From Bryobacterales bacterium (GTDB taxonomy: Bacteria; Acidobacteriota; Terriglobia; Bryobacterales; UBA6623): DNA of 57,458 bases. A program made the position numbers and the translations under genes. The stretch covers positions 1-57,458 of the forward strand of contig JAPOOG010000121.1 of NCBI GenBank assembly GCA_026713545.1, in the 5' to 3' direction. The notes beneath the pieces are model-generated. The model saw nothing but the letters and a program-made list of their open reading frames with translations. It was not told where the DNA came from and made no database searches. Positions 8,555 through 17,233 of this stretch are shown here, in pieces; positions within the stretch are counted from its first letter, which is position 1, and every line of letters begins with the position of its first letter.

Positions 8555-11500
8555 TCACATGGCTGCCGCTGCCCTGCGGCGTGGCGAGTTGGCACGCAGA
8601 TAGACAGTGATCAGCGCCGGCACGAGCAACATCAGGATCCCGGTCGTAATCATGATGCCGACCCCGAGAGAGGCGGCGAAGGGGACCATGAACTGTGCCT
8701 GGATCGCTCGTTCGAGAATAAGCGGCGTGAAGCCGAGAAAGGTGGTCAGCGAGGTCAACATGATGGGTCGGAAGCGTCCCTTGGCGCCTTCGATAATCGC
8801 TGTCTTCGTAGAGGCACCCTGCCTGCGCCGCTGGTCGATGAAGTCGATCATGACCAGCGAATCGTTGATGGTGACGCCGCTGAGCCCGAAGAAGCCCATG
8901 AACGATGCGGCACTCATGGGGACTCCCAACACGAGGTGTCCGAGGACGACGCCGATGAAGCCGAACGGAATGATGGACATCACGAGAAACGGTTTGATGT
9001 ATGACCCCAGGGAAAGAGCCAGCAGTGCGTAGATCGCGAGCATGGCGAGAAAGAAGCCGCGGTACAGCGCGTCCAGCGACTCCAACTGCTGCTGCTGTTC
9101 TCCTCCGAAAGAGAAAGTCAACTCAGGGTTGGTTGCGGTCAGTTGCGCGAGGATCGTATTCTCGAGGATGTCATTCGCTTGGCCGCCCGAAATCACATTC
9201 TCGTCCACATCCGCAGTCACCGTCACGACGCGCTGACCGTCCTGGCGCCGGATCGCCGGCGGTGACCTGCCCATTGTCATTGATGCCGCGTGGCTGAGCG
9301 GGACCTCCCCCCCCCCGACCGGGTGCGGATCAGGTAGCCTTCTACGTCCGTTATCGCATCGCGCTCGTCGTCAGGCAGTCTCGCGTAGACCCGCACCTCT
9401 TCCCGGTCGCGCTGCATTCTCAACGCCTCCACGCCGAAGAATGCCGCCCGCGCCTGCCGTGCCATCTCCTCGACCGTGAGGCCAAGTGTTCGCGCCTCCG
9501 GCCGCAACTCGAGCTGAATCTCCCCGACGCCCGGTGTATGATCGGACCGGACATCGAAGACGCCTGCCACGCTGCGAAGGCCTTCAACTACCGAGTCCGC
9601 GATTTCCACCAGGCGCTCCGGGTCCGGATGCGACAACACTGCTTCCACAGGACTGCCGAGATCGATGACCTCTCCGCTGAATTCGATCCCCCGAACGTAG
9701 GGAAGAATCCCCACCTCTTCCCGCCAGGCCTGCACGATCGCGATAGTGGACATGTTCCGTTGATGGGCGCTCGAGAGCTTGAATTCGATGCTGGCGATGT
9801 TTGCTTGCGGATTTTGGGTAGGAGTCGGGTCAAGCCCTCCTCCTTCGACACGGGGTCTCTGCCCCACGGTTACGTTCACGCCCGAGAGCAACGAGGAAGC
9901 ACTGTCCGGTCGTTCCCGATCCAGGCGTTCCAGAACCCGCCGTCCCGCACGCTCCAGTTCCATTGCCACTTCATAAGTCCGATCGGCCGGCGTCCCGTCC
10001 GGCATTTCAAGAGTGGCGGTGATGAAGTCGCCCTCCACGACGGGGGCGAAGGTAGTTGGGACAATACCTGCCGGTACCAGGGACAGGCTGACAACGAATA
10101 GGCCAACGATCCCCGCCACCACAATGCCGGGATGATTCGTCGAGAAGCGCAGCGCTCCATCCAGGGGGCCGTCCAGGAATCTGTTCAACCATCGATCAAC
10201 GAAGTCTCGGATCCACGCGAAGAAACGATCCACCAGGTTGGACGGCTTCCACTCCGGTCCGTGCAAGTGGGATAAGTGATTCGGCAGTATCAGGAGCGCT
10301 TCAACCAGCGAGATCAGCAGCATGCCGATGACGATCACGGGCAATGCGCTCCACACTTCTCCAATGCCCCCGGGGATGAAGAGCAGGGGCGTGAACGCCG
10401 CCACCGAAGTGAGAACCGCGAAGATCAACGCCTTCTTGATCCGTCGCGTGCCTCGAATCGCTGCGACGACTCCCGGCACTCCCCGATTGCGTTCGTAGTG
10501 GATGTGCTCGGCCACGACGATGGCATCATCGACGATGATGCCGATAGCCAGAACGAACGCGAACAGTGAAATGGTATTGATCGCAAGGTCGAGCGCCAGC
10601 ATCACCGCCAAAGCCCCGATGCCCGAGGTGATCAGGCCGGCGACGACCCATAGTGCGAGCCGTATCTCGAGAAACAGGGCCAGCGAGATGAACACCAGAA
10701 CGATGCCCATAAGACCGTTCCGGAGGAGGATGTCGGCCCGCTCCGAGTAGGTCTGAGAGTCGTCGTTCCAGATGGTGATCCCGACGCCATCGGGCAGGGA
10801 TGGAACAATCACGTTCGCGATGTGCTCGTGTACGGCTTCGGCAACATCCATCACCTGCTCGCCCTCGGCCCGGTAGACTTCCACGAAAACCGCCGGGCGA
10901 CCTTGGTGCCGCAGGATCAGGTCGGTATTCTGGAAGGCATCACGCACATCGGCGATATCTCCGAGGCGCACAACTGTGCCGTCTTTCCGGGCAATGACGA
11001 TGATCTCCTCGAAGTCGAGCTGGTCGTAGCTTTGTCCGATGGTCCGGACTCGCACCTGGGCGTCCTGCGTATCGATACTGCCGGCCGAAAGGTCGAGGGA
11101 ACTGCGGCGGACGGCATCCGCGACATCGTCGAGCGTCAGCCCGAGGGCTCGCAGACGGATGATCGGCACTTCGATCGAGATCTCATAGTTTCTCGTCCCG
11201 GTGGTCTCGACCTGGGACACGTTGGGCAGCGTCCCCAAGTCGTCTTCGATCTGGTGGGCCAACTCCTTCAGCGAGCGCTCGGGGATGTCGCCAAAGACGA
11301 TCAGACGGATCATGCTGGTGCGGTTGTCCATTTCCCTGAACTGCGGGCGCTCGGCTGCGCCGGGAAACGACTGAATGCGCCCGACCGCGGACTTGACCTC
11401 GTCCATGGCCTCGCCGATGTCCGCTCCGGTCTTCAATTCGACCCTCACGGATGCGAGTCCCGGGGCCGCCAAGGACTTGACCGCCTTGGCATCCTCCAAC

Positions 11501-11751
11501 GCCTCGACCTGCTCCTCGATCTTGACAACGATCGACTCCTCCACCTCCTCGGGTACGGCGCCGGGATAGACTACGGACACTTCGATGGTATTGAAGGGAA
11601 CGGTCGGCCAGGCTTGCCGCTCCAAGGCCCCCAGCGCCACCAGACCGGCCGCCAATATGACGACCATTGACAGATTGGCGGCAACGCGGTTGCTCGCCAT
11701 GAAGGCAATGGGACCTGCCGGCTCCCCCTGGTAGGCGTCGTTTTGATTCAT
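8555..11751 (-). pseudogene. RND-family efflux permease, copy 2, frameshifted at a G10 tract
   Basis: Paralogue of the RND permease at 728-3907, with long identical stretches (SLDLSAGSI, VRTIGQSYDQ, FALVLAIGI-type TM4 with VDDAIVV). The upstream frame runs from ATG 11751 to a stop near 9277. The downstream frame resumes near 9300 with EVPLSHAASMTMG and ends at 8555. The break lies in a run of ten G on the coding strand (9307-9316). With eight G (or eleven) the reading frame is continuous, and eight aligns residue for residue with copy 1 (RTRSGGEVPLSHAAS against RTPTGADVPVSSVAS). It is therefore a recent disruption, a phase-variable gene or a sequencing error. I start at MNQND rather than the ATG 18 nt upstream because it aligns with copy 1 and has AGG about 8 nt upstream. 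Confidence 0.85.
9307..9316. repeat. Homopolymer tract C10/G10 inside RND copy 2
   Basis: Ten consecutive C on the plus strand, G on the coding strand. The tract falls in the porter-domain coding region at exactly the point where the reading frame is lost. Poly-G tracts of this length are classical slipped-strand sites for phase variation, and are also a common sequencing error. Confidence 0.9.
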
Positions 11752-11754
11752 CGA

Positions 11755-12010
11755 CTGCACCTGCTGCATGTGCGGGAGGGCTGCGAGCCTAAGCGGCTGG
11801 AATCAGCTTGTACTTGAACTTCCATTCCTTTCAATTCGGTGGCCGGGTCGCCGGTGAAACCAGCCATACTACGTTCGCATGGCTCGAACGGTCCCTGGGA
11901 CTCCGATTCCACGACCGAAAACTCCTCTTCCCCGGTCCGTACGAAGCTTCCGGTCCACGAGTGTTTGCGCCGGCCGAACTCGATCCCGGAAGGAGGACAG
12001 CTTGGGGCTT
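11755..12010 (-). other. Possible membrane-fusion-protein (HlyD-like) C-terminal remnant
   Basis: The 350-bp gap between the outer membrane factor and RND copy 2 is where the periplasmic adaptor of a tripartite pump is often encoded. A minus-strand frame here reads FVRTGEEEFSVVESES, then GFTGDPATELKGMEV, then ADSSRLG. That spacing loosely resembles the C-terminal end of RND membrane fusion proteins (RTG..E..FVVE, GFTGD.ATEI..G, GQSRL). No start codon, N-terminus or lipoyl/hairpin region remains. The resemblance is weak and this stretch may simply be noncoding. Confidence 0.3.
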
Positions 12011-12102
12011 TCCGGAGCCTTCGCCAAGACTTCCGAGAGGAAGGCCCACGCAGAAGCGGCGGAAAAGGAGCCACGGACGCAAAAATGGTAGGCGCAGCTT
12101 GA

Positions 12103-13569
12103 TCAGTTCAGATGCTCTTCGGCAAGGGTTGGCGGAAGGAGAGCTTCAGGGCTGCCCGCTGGGGCGCTCGGATCAAAACCGCCACCCAGCGCCAGATGGA
12201 GGTCGATCCGAGTATCGAGCAGGAGACGTTGCAGGGTCAGGATCTGACTCTTGGTGTTGAGGATTCGGCGGTCGGTCTGCAACACCAGCAGCATATCCCC
12301 CTTCCCATGGCGATAACGAAGCCGGGCCTGGTCCCGAACCACTCGGTCCTCCGCAATCGATGCTTCCAGCTTTCGCAGCCGATCTCGCAACAAGCTTTCT
12401 ACCGACAGCGCCGTCTCCACCTCGCCGAAGGCCTGCAGGACGGCGCCGGTATAGGTCTCCAGGGCCTCCAGGGAACGGCCTTGCGCGATTTCGACCTCAC
12501 GCCTGCGGCGTCCTCCTTCGAAAAGCGGCTGAACCAGGTTGCCCAACAAGCCCCAGACGGCGTATTCCCCATTCACCAGACTCAGCAGTGATTCGGTGGC
12601 CATTCCACCCGTTGTGGTGAGACTCAGTCGGGGATGAAGGGCCGCTCGAGCCTGGACAATGCCGGCGTCGGAGGCCAGCAGGCGCCGCTGTGCCGCGATG
12701 AGATCGGGTCGGCGGGTCAAGAGTTGAGAGGGAATACCGGCCGGAACAGCGGAGGAAATCCCGGGAAGGTTTTCCCGAACCCTCAACTCCCCTTCCGGAT
12801 AGCGCCCGACCAGGAGTTCCACTTGGCGGATGCTGCGTTCCAATTGCTCGCGTCGGAGATCGACGACAGATTCAGCGGCAGACAAGTCCGACAGCACGAG
12901 ATTTATTTCCAGGGCCGGTAAGAGACCTGCCTCGATACGGTTTCGTACCCACTGGGATGTCGTCTTGTAACTGGCAACGATCTCACGGGCCAAGGCCATT
13001 TGAAGACTTGCCTCCGAGCAGGCAAACCAGGCCTTGGCCGTCTGGCCCGCCAACGAATGCCTCGCTGCCGCAAGGTCCGCCGAATTCGCGGAGGCAAGCG
13101 CCCCGGCCCGAATCTCGCCGCTTCGGATTCTCCCCCAAACGTCCGCCTCCCAGTGGATGTCCAGGCCGACACCAAGGTTGGTAAAAGTGGCTTGCGGGAC
13201 CCGGCCCTCAAAACCCGGCAAGGGAAGCCCGATGAAATTTTGACGTTGGCGGCGGCCGTTGATTGCGAGTCCCAGTGCCGGCATCCGCTCGGCGCCGGCG
13301 ATCCGGGCTTCGATGAGAGCCGTCTCCAATCGGGCGGCGACAGCTCGGAGTTGGGGATTGTTGCTGAAGGTCTCTTCGATCAACGCATCCAATTGCGGGT
13401 CCTGAAACTGTTTCCACCAATGGATGTCCACCGTTCCCTCTACCGCCTCTCCCGCGTTCCACGACGGTGGAATCGGCAGGCTGGGTTGACGTTGGGGCGG
13501 CGCTGTGGGGCGAACGCACCCGTTTCCCCAAAGGAGCAGTGCCAACAGAAGAAGGTGAGTGGATCTCAT
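12103..13569 (-). CDS. RND outer membrane factor, NodT/OprM-type lipoprotein
   Basis: Outer-membrane channel of a tripartite efflux pump, about 488 residues as usual for the family. The N-terminus is a signal peptide with a Leu-rich core ending GNGC, a degenerate lipobox. Two OEP repeats follow: the first begins near WWKQFQDPQLDALI and the second near LLTRRPDLIAAQRRLLASDAGI. LLTRRPDL is a strong NodT/OprM hallmark. QPLFEGGRRRREVEIAQ occurs in the second half. I prefer ATG 13569 (MRSTHLLLL) to the ATG at 13584 because it gives a compact signal peptide. It is transcribed towards RND copy 2, so it was probably the first gene of an OMF-adaptor-RND operon whose later genes are now damaged. Confidence 0.9.
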   Translation of the reverse strand: MRSTHLLLLALLLWGNGCVRPTAPPQRQPSLPIPPSWNAGEAVEGTVDIHWWKQFQDPQLDALIEETFSNNPQLRAVAARLETALIEARIAGAERMPALGLAINGRRQRQNFIGLPLPGFEGRVPQATFTNLGVGLDIHWEADVWGRIRSGEIRAGALASANSADLAAARHSLAGQTAKAWFACSEASLQMALAREIVASYKTTSQWVRNRIEAGLLPALEINLVLSDLSAAESVVDLRREQLERSIRQVELLVGRYPEGELRVRENLPGISSAVPAGIPSQLLTRRPDLIAAQRRLLASDAGIVQARAALHPRLSLTTTGGMATESLLSLVNGEYAVWGLLGNLVQPLFEGGRRRREVEIAQGRSLEALETYTGAVLQAFGEVETALSVESLLRDRLRKLEASIAEDRVVRDQARLRYRHGKGDMLLVLQTDRRILNTKSQILTLQRLLLDTRIDLHLALGGGFDPSAPAGSPEALLPPTLAEEHLN

Positions 13570-13646
13570 CCGTAGTGTTCCCACGATGGAATCGGAGTTC
13601 TGGCCCCGGGTTCCTGGATCAGCGGTCCCTCATGATCCTCCAGATA

Positions 13647-13658
13647 AAACAATTGTTT
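13647..13658. promoter_or_regulatory. Perfect 12-bp palindrome upstream of the outer membrane factor
   Basis: AAACAATTGTTT is a perfect palindrome lying 78 bp upstream of the efflux operon start, in a strikingly A/T-rich patch (13640-13690) inside GC-rich DNA. TetR-type efflux repressors bind palindromes in such places, but no regulator gene is present nearby. Minus-strand GGAGG and an ATG opening a four-codon frame (MRDR, stop) lie just downstream. Operator function is a guess from position and symmetry. Confidence 0.3.
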
Positions 13659-13731
13659 GAAATGTAAGATCATTCTAAAAAAATTGGCGCGACTGTGAAA
13701 TCAATGCCGTACCGCCGCGAATGGTCGAAAC

Positions 13732-13998
13732 TCATGTCGGCCGCCGCCGGTAGGCGTCTCCCCGATAGGCGATGCGAACGACCAGCACGACGAGCTCATC
13801 ACCCCGCACTTCGTACAAAACGCGACGGTCGCCGATGCGAAGCCGTCGCAGCCCACGCATGTCGCCCTTCAGAACCGTACCGAGATGGGGGGTCTCCGCC
13901 AGCCGGTCGATGGCCGCGACGATTCGTGTCCGCTCTGGCTTGGCGACACGTTTCAGCTCCTTGGCCGCACTTTCCTTAATCCGTATCGAGAAGCTCAC
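13732..13998 (-). CDS. RelE/ParE-family toxin
   Basis: An 88-residue basic protein of the RelE/ParE superfamily: FSIRIKESAAKELKRV at the N-terminus, LKGDMRGLRRLRIGDRRVLYEV in the core and a VVLVVRIAYRGDAYR C-terminus. RelE-type members cleave mRNA at the ribosome; ParE-type poison gyrase; the sequence alone does not decide. The start is GTG 13998 inside the 3' end of the antitoxin gene, giving a 23-bp overlap that implies translational coupling. A longer frame reading upstream from 14157 is only the antitoxin in another frame. Confidence 0.85.
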   Translation of the reverse strand: MSFSIRIKESAAKELKRVAKPERTRIVAAIDRLAETPHLGTVLKGDMRGLRRLRIGDRRVLYEVRGDELVVLVVRIAYRGDAYRRRPT

Positions 13999-14200
13999 GC
14001 CGGACCTGGTCCCAGTCCAGCACCGGATCGCTGGGATCGCGGAGCCGGTCGATGGCAACGGAGAGATCGTCGAAATCTTCGAGGTAATGTTCGACTGCCA
14101 GGCGGATGACATCCGCCCGACTGCGCCGGAGTTGTTGCGCTGCCGTATCCAGCGCATCGACCATAGGGTCCGGTAAGCGCGCAGTCACCTGCTGGGGCAT
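13976..14200 (-). CDS. Ribbon-helix-helix antitoxin partner
   Basis: A 74-residue protein with an N-terminal strand (QQVTARLPDPMVDALDTAA) followed by LRRSRADVIRLAVEHYLEDF, the usual RHH/CopG DNA-binding layout. The C-terminal tail would wrap the toxin. The ATG at 14200 is chosen over 14227 because GGAGG lies four nucleotides before it. It overlaps the RelE/ParE gene and is first in the pair, as expected for an autoregulating module. Confidence 0.8.
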   Translation of the reverse strand: MPQQVTARLPDPMVDALDTAAQQLRRSRADVIRLAVEHYLEDFDDLSVAIDRLRDPSDPVLDWDQVRRELLDTD

Positions 14201-14519
14201 GGAACCTCCAAAGTCGCCCAATGTCACTCACATCAATTTACTGCAAGACGAGTGAAGGATCAATCCGGCTTTCGTGCGATTTGGCGCCGGTCGTTCTCGC
14301 ACCGGTTTGATCGCGCAGATTCCGGACACTCCCGATGAACCTGGTCCGGTCTGCCCTGCCGATAGGGAGATCATCTGGGGCGGTGTGCTCCCTGCACCGC
14401 AGCGACCTCATTTCAGGATCATCCTTGGATTGGAAATGCTGTGATGGCGTCGTACAGATAGAATGTAAAGCGGCTCGCAGAGGATGGTGGAGAGTGGTGG
14501 TCCAAAGGGGTGAAGGCGG
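14201..14519. other. Intergenic stretch, no gene recognised
   Basis: About 320 bp between the toxin-antitoxin start and an Mrr-like pseudogene. Short frames exist on both strands but none has a recognisable motif, a ribosome binding site or family-like composition. The promoter of the toxin-antitoxin pair should lie at its left end. Confidence 0.4.
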
Positions 14520-15175
14520 ATGGAAAGAAATGGGTTTGTCCTGCGCATCGCGCCAAGCGGGGAGGATCGAGTCTCCGAGGCGTTGGAGAAAGATCACCTG
14601 ATTATCGGATGGGCGGAAGCGGAAGGCCTTCTTGCCCCAAAGCTTGAATGGAAAGGATTCCGGGAATCATTCGCAAGCAATACCACGCCCATGATAAGGA
14701 TCTGCGGGGGGTTGGCAGCGCGGGCGGGCACATGTGGCGTTTCATTCGCGAAATGAAGGCCGGCGATCTGGTTGTGGCTCCGCACGGCGCGGAGTGAGGA
14801 GGATGGCGATCCGGCTGATCTCCGCCGACGAACGACAAAGCCGACGAGCGCAAATGTCCGTCGCACGAAGGGTTACGCGCCACTTCCTCTCGGCTGCGCG
14901 CAGAGCGAGGTGCCGCCTTCCTGAAGCGGCTGGGCAGTACGCAATCGGTCCAGAGGCGCGTAACGCCGCCTGCGTGACTTTTACCACGGGCTGCTACGTG
15001 GGTGAAGTCACGGGCGACGCTTTTTATGATCCAAGCAAGGTAAAAGAGGACTCGGCATACCGCCGACCGGTCAAGTGGCGGAACGGCAAGATCCCCATTC
15101 CGAGAACGTACGCCACGTCTACCCTCCTGTCACGTATGAAGACGCGCGGGACAAGTGCTGCTCTGATTTCGTGGT
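14520..15175 (+). pseudogene. Mrr-like restriction protein, N-terminal region, broken
   Basis: The pieces read MERNGFVLRIAPSGEDRV, then LEKDHLIIGWAEAEGLL, then after a one-base loss MWRFIREMKAGDLVVAPHG, and after an inserted block YVGEVTGDAFYD, then AYRRPVKWRNGKIPIPR and LSRMKTRGT. This order matches the N-terminal substrate-recognition region found in some Mrr-type modification-dependent restriction enzymes (IGW, GDLVV.P, V.W). It is broken three ways: a frameshift near 14668, an insertion of about 195 bp with stops at about 14797-14990, and loss of everything after about 15175, including any nuclease domain. Confidence 0.5.
14797..14990. repeat. Repeat-derived insertion splitting the Mrr-like gene
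   Basis: This block separates two parts of one protein-coding frame. It carries an inverted repeat, GTTACGCGCC at 14872-14881 and GGCGCGTAAC at 14955-14964. Its right half (CCTGAAGCGGC.....GCAATCGG, then GGCGCGTAACGCCGCC, then GTGACTT, then GGGCTG) is nearly repeated at 40548-40616. It behaves like a short non-autonomous mobile repeat. Confidence 0.6.
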
Positions 15176-15250
15176 CTATTGGGATTAGCGTGCAGTCCGC
15201 CTCTTCCGGACATCGACCACTTACTGGATGAGACAGGCAGGTACCCGAAG

Positions 15251-15742
15251 ATGGCTGCGAAAAAGACCCTGTATCTGGCGAATCCCTATGGTTTCTCCGC
15301 GCAGCAGCGAGAAGGGCCACTGGCGGCGCTGGTGGCTGCCCTGGAAGCGCTGGGGGCCGAGGTATGGGAGCCGTTCGCCCGCAACAGCCAGATCAACCCG
15401 GCAAGCCCCGGTTGGGCCTACCAGATCGGCCAAGCCGACCTCCGCGACGTGCGCAACGCCGACGGCTTTTTCGCGGTAGTGAACGGATGTCCTCCGGACG
15501 AGGGAGTGATGGTGGAGTTGGGCATGGCGATCGCCTGGGAGAAGCCGGTCTTCCTGTTCCGGGATGACGTTCGCCGATGTTCGGAAAGTGAGGCCTATCC
15601 GCTGAACCTGATGGTGTTCACAGGATTGCCGGGGGAGGGCTGGCAAGCGTATTGGTACACCTCGATTGAAGAGATCGCCGATCCCGGCAAGGCGCTCGTG
15701 CGCTGGCTGAACGACGGGGCGCCATCACGCACGAAAAGGTGA
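15251..15742 (+). CDS. Nucleoside 2-deoxyribosyltransferase-like protein
   Basis: A 163-residue protein with the layout of the nucleoside 2-deoxyribosyltransferase/TIR-like fold family: LYLANPYGFSAQQREG at the N-terminus, DLRDVRNADGFFAVVNG in the middle and PDEGVMVELGMAIAWEKPVFLF carrying the conserved Glu used as nucleophile (GV..ELG.A). Members transfer deoxyribose between bases or hydrolyse nucleosides or nucleotides. ATG 15251 is chosen because the family motif begins at once; AGGCAGG lies about 11 nt upstream. It stands alone next to the broken Mrr-like gene and converges with the PQQ-propeller gene. Confidence 0.8.
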   Translation: MAAKKTLYLANPYGFSAQQREGPLAALVAALEALGAEVWEPFARNSQINPASPGWAYQIGQADLRDVRNADGFFAVVNGCPPDEGVMVELGMAIAWEKPVFLFRDDVRRCSESEAYPLNLMVFTGLPGEGWQAYWYTSIEEIADPGKALVRWLNDGAPSRTKR

Positions 15743-15749
15743 GAGCCAC

Positions 15750-17180
15750 CTAGTCGAGCTTGGCCAGACAGTAGAGTCCCCAGTCCGTGCGGAGATAGAT
15801 CTTGTTGTCGACGATGGCCGGCGTGGCATAGGCGGCGGCGCCCATGTCATTCGTCTGGATCACTTCCCAATCGGGGCCGGATTTGAGCACGGAGACTTTG
15901 CCGGCTTCGCTGAGCATGTAAATCTTGCCGTCGGCCGCCACCGGGGCCGAGAAGTATCTGTCGAGCGCTTCCATCAGCCTTGCCTGCTTGAGGACTTCCC
16001 CCGTCTTCTTGTCCAGAGCCGTCACGATGCCTCCATCCTTGACGAGGTAGACGATGCCGTCGTAGAGCAGCGGCGACGGCACATTGGGCAGGGTCTTGTA
16101 ATGACGCCAGCGGAAGGCGCCTTCTGTCATGTCTCCCTTGCCGCCCAGGCGGATCGCGTTCATCGCGTTGACGGAGGCGCGCTTGTTGCGGTAGTGATGC
16201 CAATCGCGCGCTCCCATGAAACCGTTCAGGTCTAGGTCGTAGTTGTTCCAGGTTTTCCGCATCGCAGGGTCGGGGGCTTCCTCTTGGCTGAACTTTCCGT
16301 CACCGTCCTTGTCGTACAGCTTGAGGGCCTCCTCGAAGGGGATCACGTCTTCTTGCTGGCCGAGGTCGGCGCGTCCGGCCCAGTTCAGCAGGTATATGGT
16401 GTCCTCATCCATGACGGGGGTGGGTTTGAGCTGCCAAGTGAGGCCGCGCACCCACCAGGACTTCTCGCCGCTGGCGACTTTGTAGGCGATGAGCTCGTAG
16501 GAGCCGGGGACGATGGCTTCAATCCCGCTGCCGTCCTTTGGGTCATACAGGACGGGCGTCGAGAAGCCGCGCGTCACGAAATCGCGTTCGTTGCGCCATA
16601 AAATCCTGCCGCTGTCTTTGTCGACGGCGATCATGAACGAGTCCGATTCGGAATCGCAGATCAGGATGATCTTGCCCTCGGCGAGAATCGGCGATGCGCC
16701 CATGCCCATGGGGTTGTTGAAAGGCCCGAGTGGAATACGCCAGCGCTCGTTGCCGTCGGGGCCATATGAGAGCAGGCCGACATCCTGAAAAAAGACGTAG
16801 ACGTTCCGGCCGTCCGTGGTGGCGCTGGGCGAGGCAGGGCCGTTCGATTCGTGCAGCTCGCCTTCGAGATCCCGGACGATCTCGCGGCGCCACTGGATGC
16901 GTCCGGTCTCGCGGTCGAGCGAAAACGTGAAAACGCTTTTGCCCTCCCAGGCGGTCAGGAAGATGGCGTCGCCGCCGAAGACCGGAGATGAGTGTCCCCT
17001 GGGGATTGCGGTCTTCCAGACGACGTTCTTGTCGGGCCCGAACTCCACGGGCAGATGGGTGTCATTGGCGACACCGGCTCCGTTGGGTCCGCGGAAGCGT
17101 GTCCAGTCGACTGCGTACAGCACCCCGATGGTGAGCGAGAAAGCAATGACGAAGGCGAACGATCGAATAAAAGTGCGCAT
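15750..17180 (-). CDS. Secreted PQQ-type beta-propeller protein with EF-hand insert
   Basis: A 476-residue exported protein: signal peptide SFAFVIAFSLTIGVLYA, then the DWTRFRGPNGAGV opening typical of PQQ-like propellers, and repeated blades (SLDRETGRIQWRREI, AVDKDSGRILWRNE, ALDKKTGEVLKQA). A canonical calcium loop, DKDGDGKFSQEE, sits near residue 290, with a degenerate second one (DLDLNGFMGARD) about 25 residues later, between blades. Such propellers either bind PQQ in dehydrogenases or act as BamB-like scaffolds. The dehydrogenase active-site set is not evident, so catalysis is not claimed. ATG 17180 has GAGGT six bases upstream and is preferred to the in-frame GTG at 17186. It is the last gene of a run of minus-strand envelope genes. 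Confidence 0.85.
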   Translation of the reverse strand: MRTFIRSFAFVIAFSLTIGVLYAVDWTRFRGPNGAGVANDTHLPVEFGPDKNVVWKTAIPRGHSSPVFGGDAIFLTAWEGKSVFTFSLDRETGRIQWRREIVRDLEGELHESNGPASPSATTDGRNVYVFFQDVGLLSYGPDGNERWRIPLGPFNNPMGMGASPILAEGKIILICDSESDSFMIAVDKDSGRILWRNERDFVTRGFSTPVLYDPKDGSGIEAIVPGSYELIAYKVASGEKSWWVRGLTWQLKPTPVMDEDTIYLLNWAGRADLGQQEDVIPFEEALKLYDKDGDGKFSQEEAPDPAMRKTWNNYDLDLNGFMGARDWHHYRNKRASVNAMNAIRLGGKGDMTEGAFRWRHYKTLPNVPSPLLYDGIVYLVKDGGIVTALDKKTGEVLKQARLMEALDRYFSAPVAADGKIYMLSEAGKVSVLKSGPDWEVIQTNDMGAAAYATPAIVDNKIYLRTDWGLYCLAKLD

Positions 17181-17233
17181 AGTCACCTCGAATCCAAGAC
17201 TATAGCGCAGGAGTTGGCGGAGGCGGAGATTGT

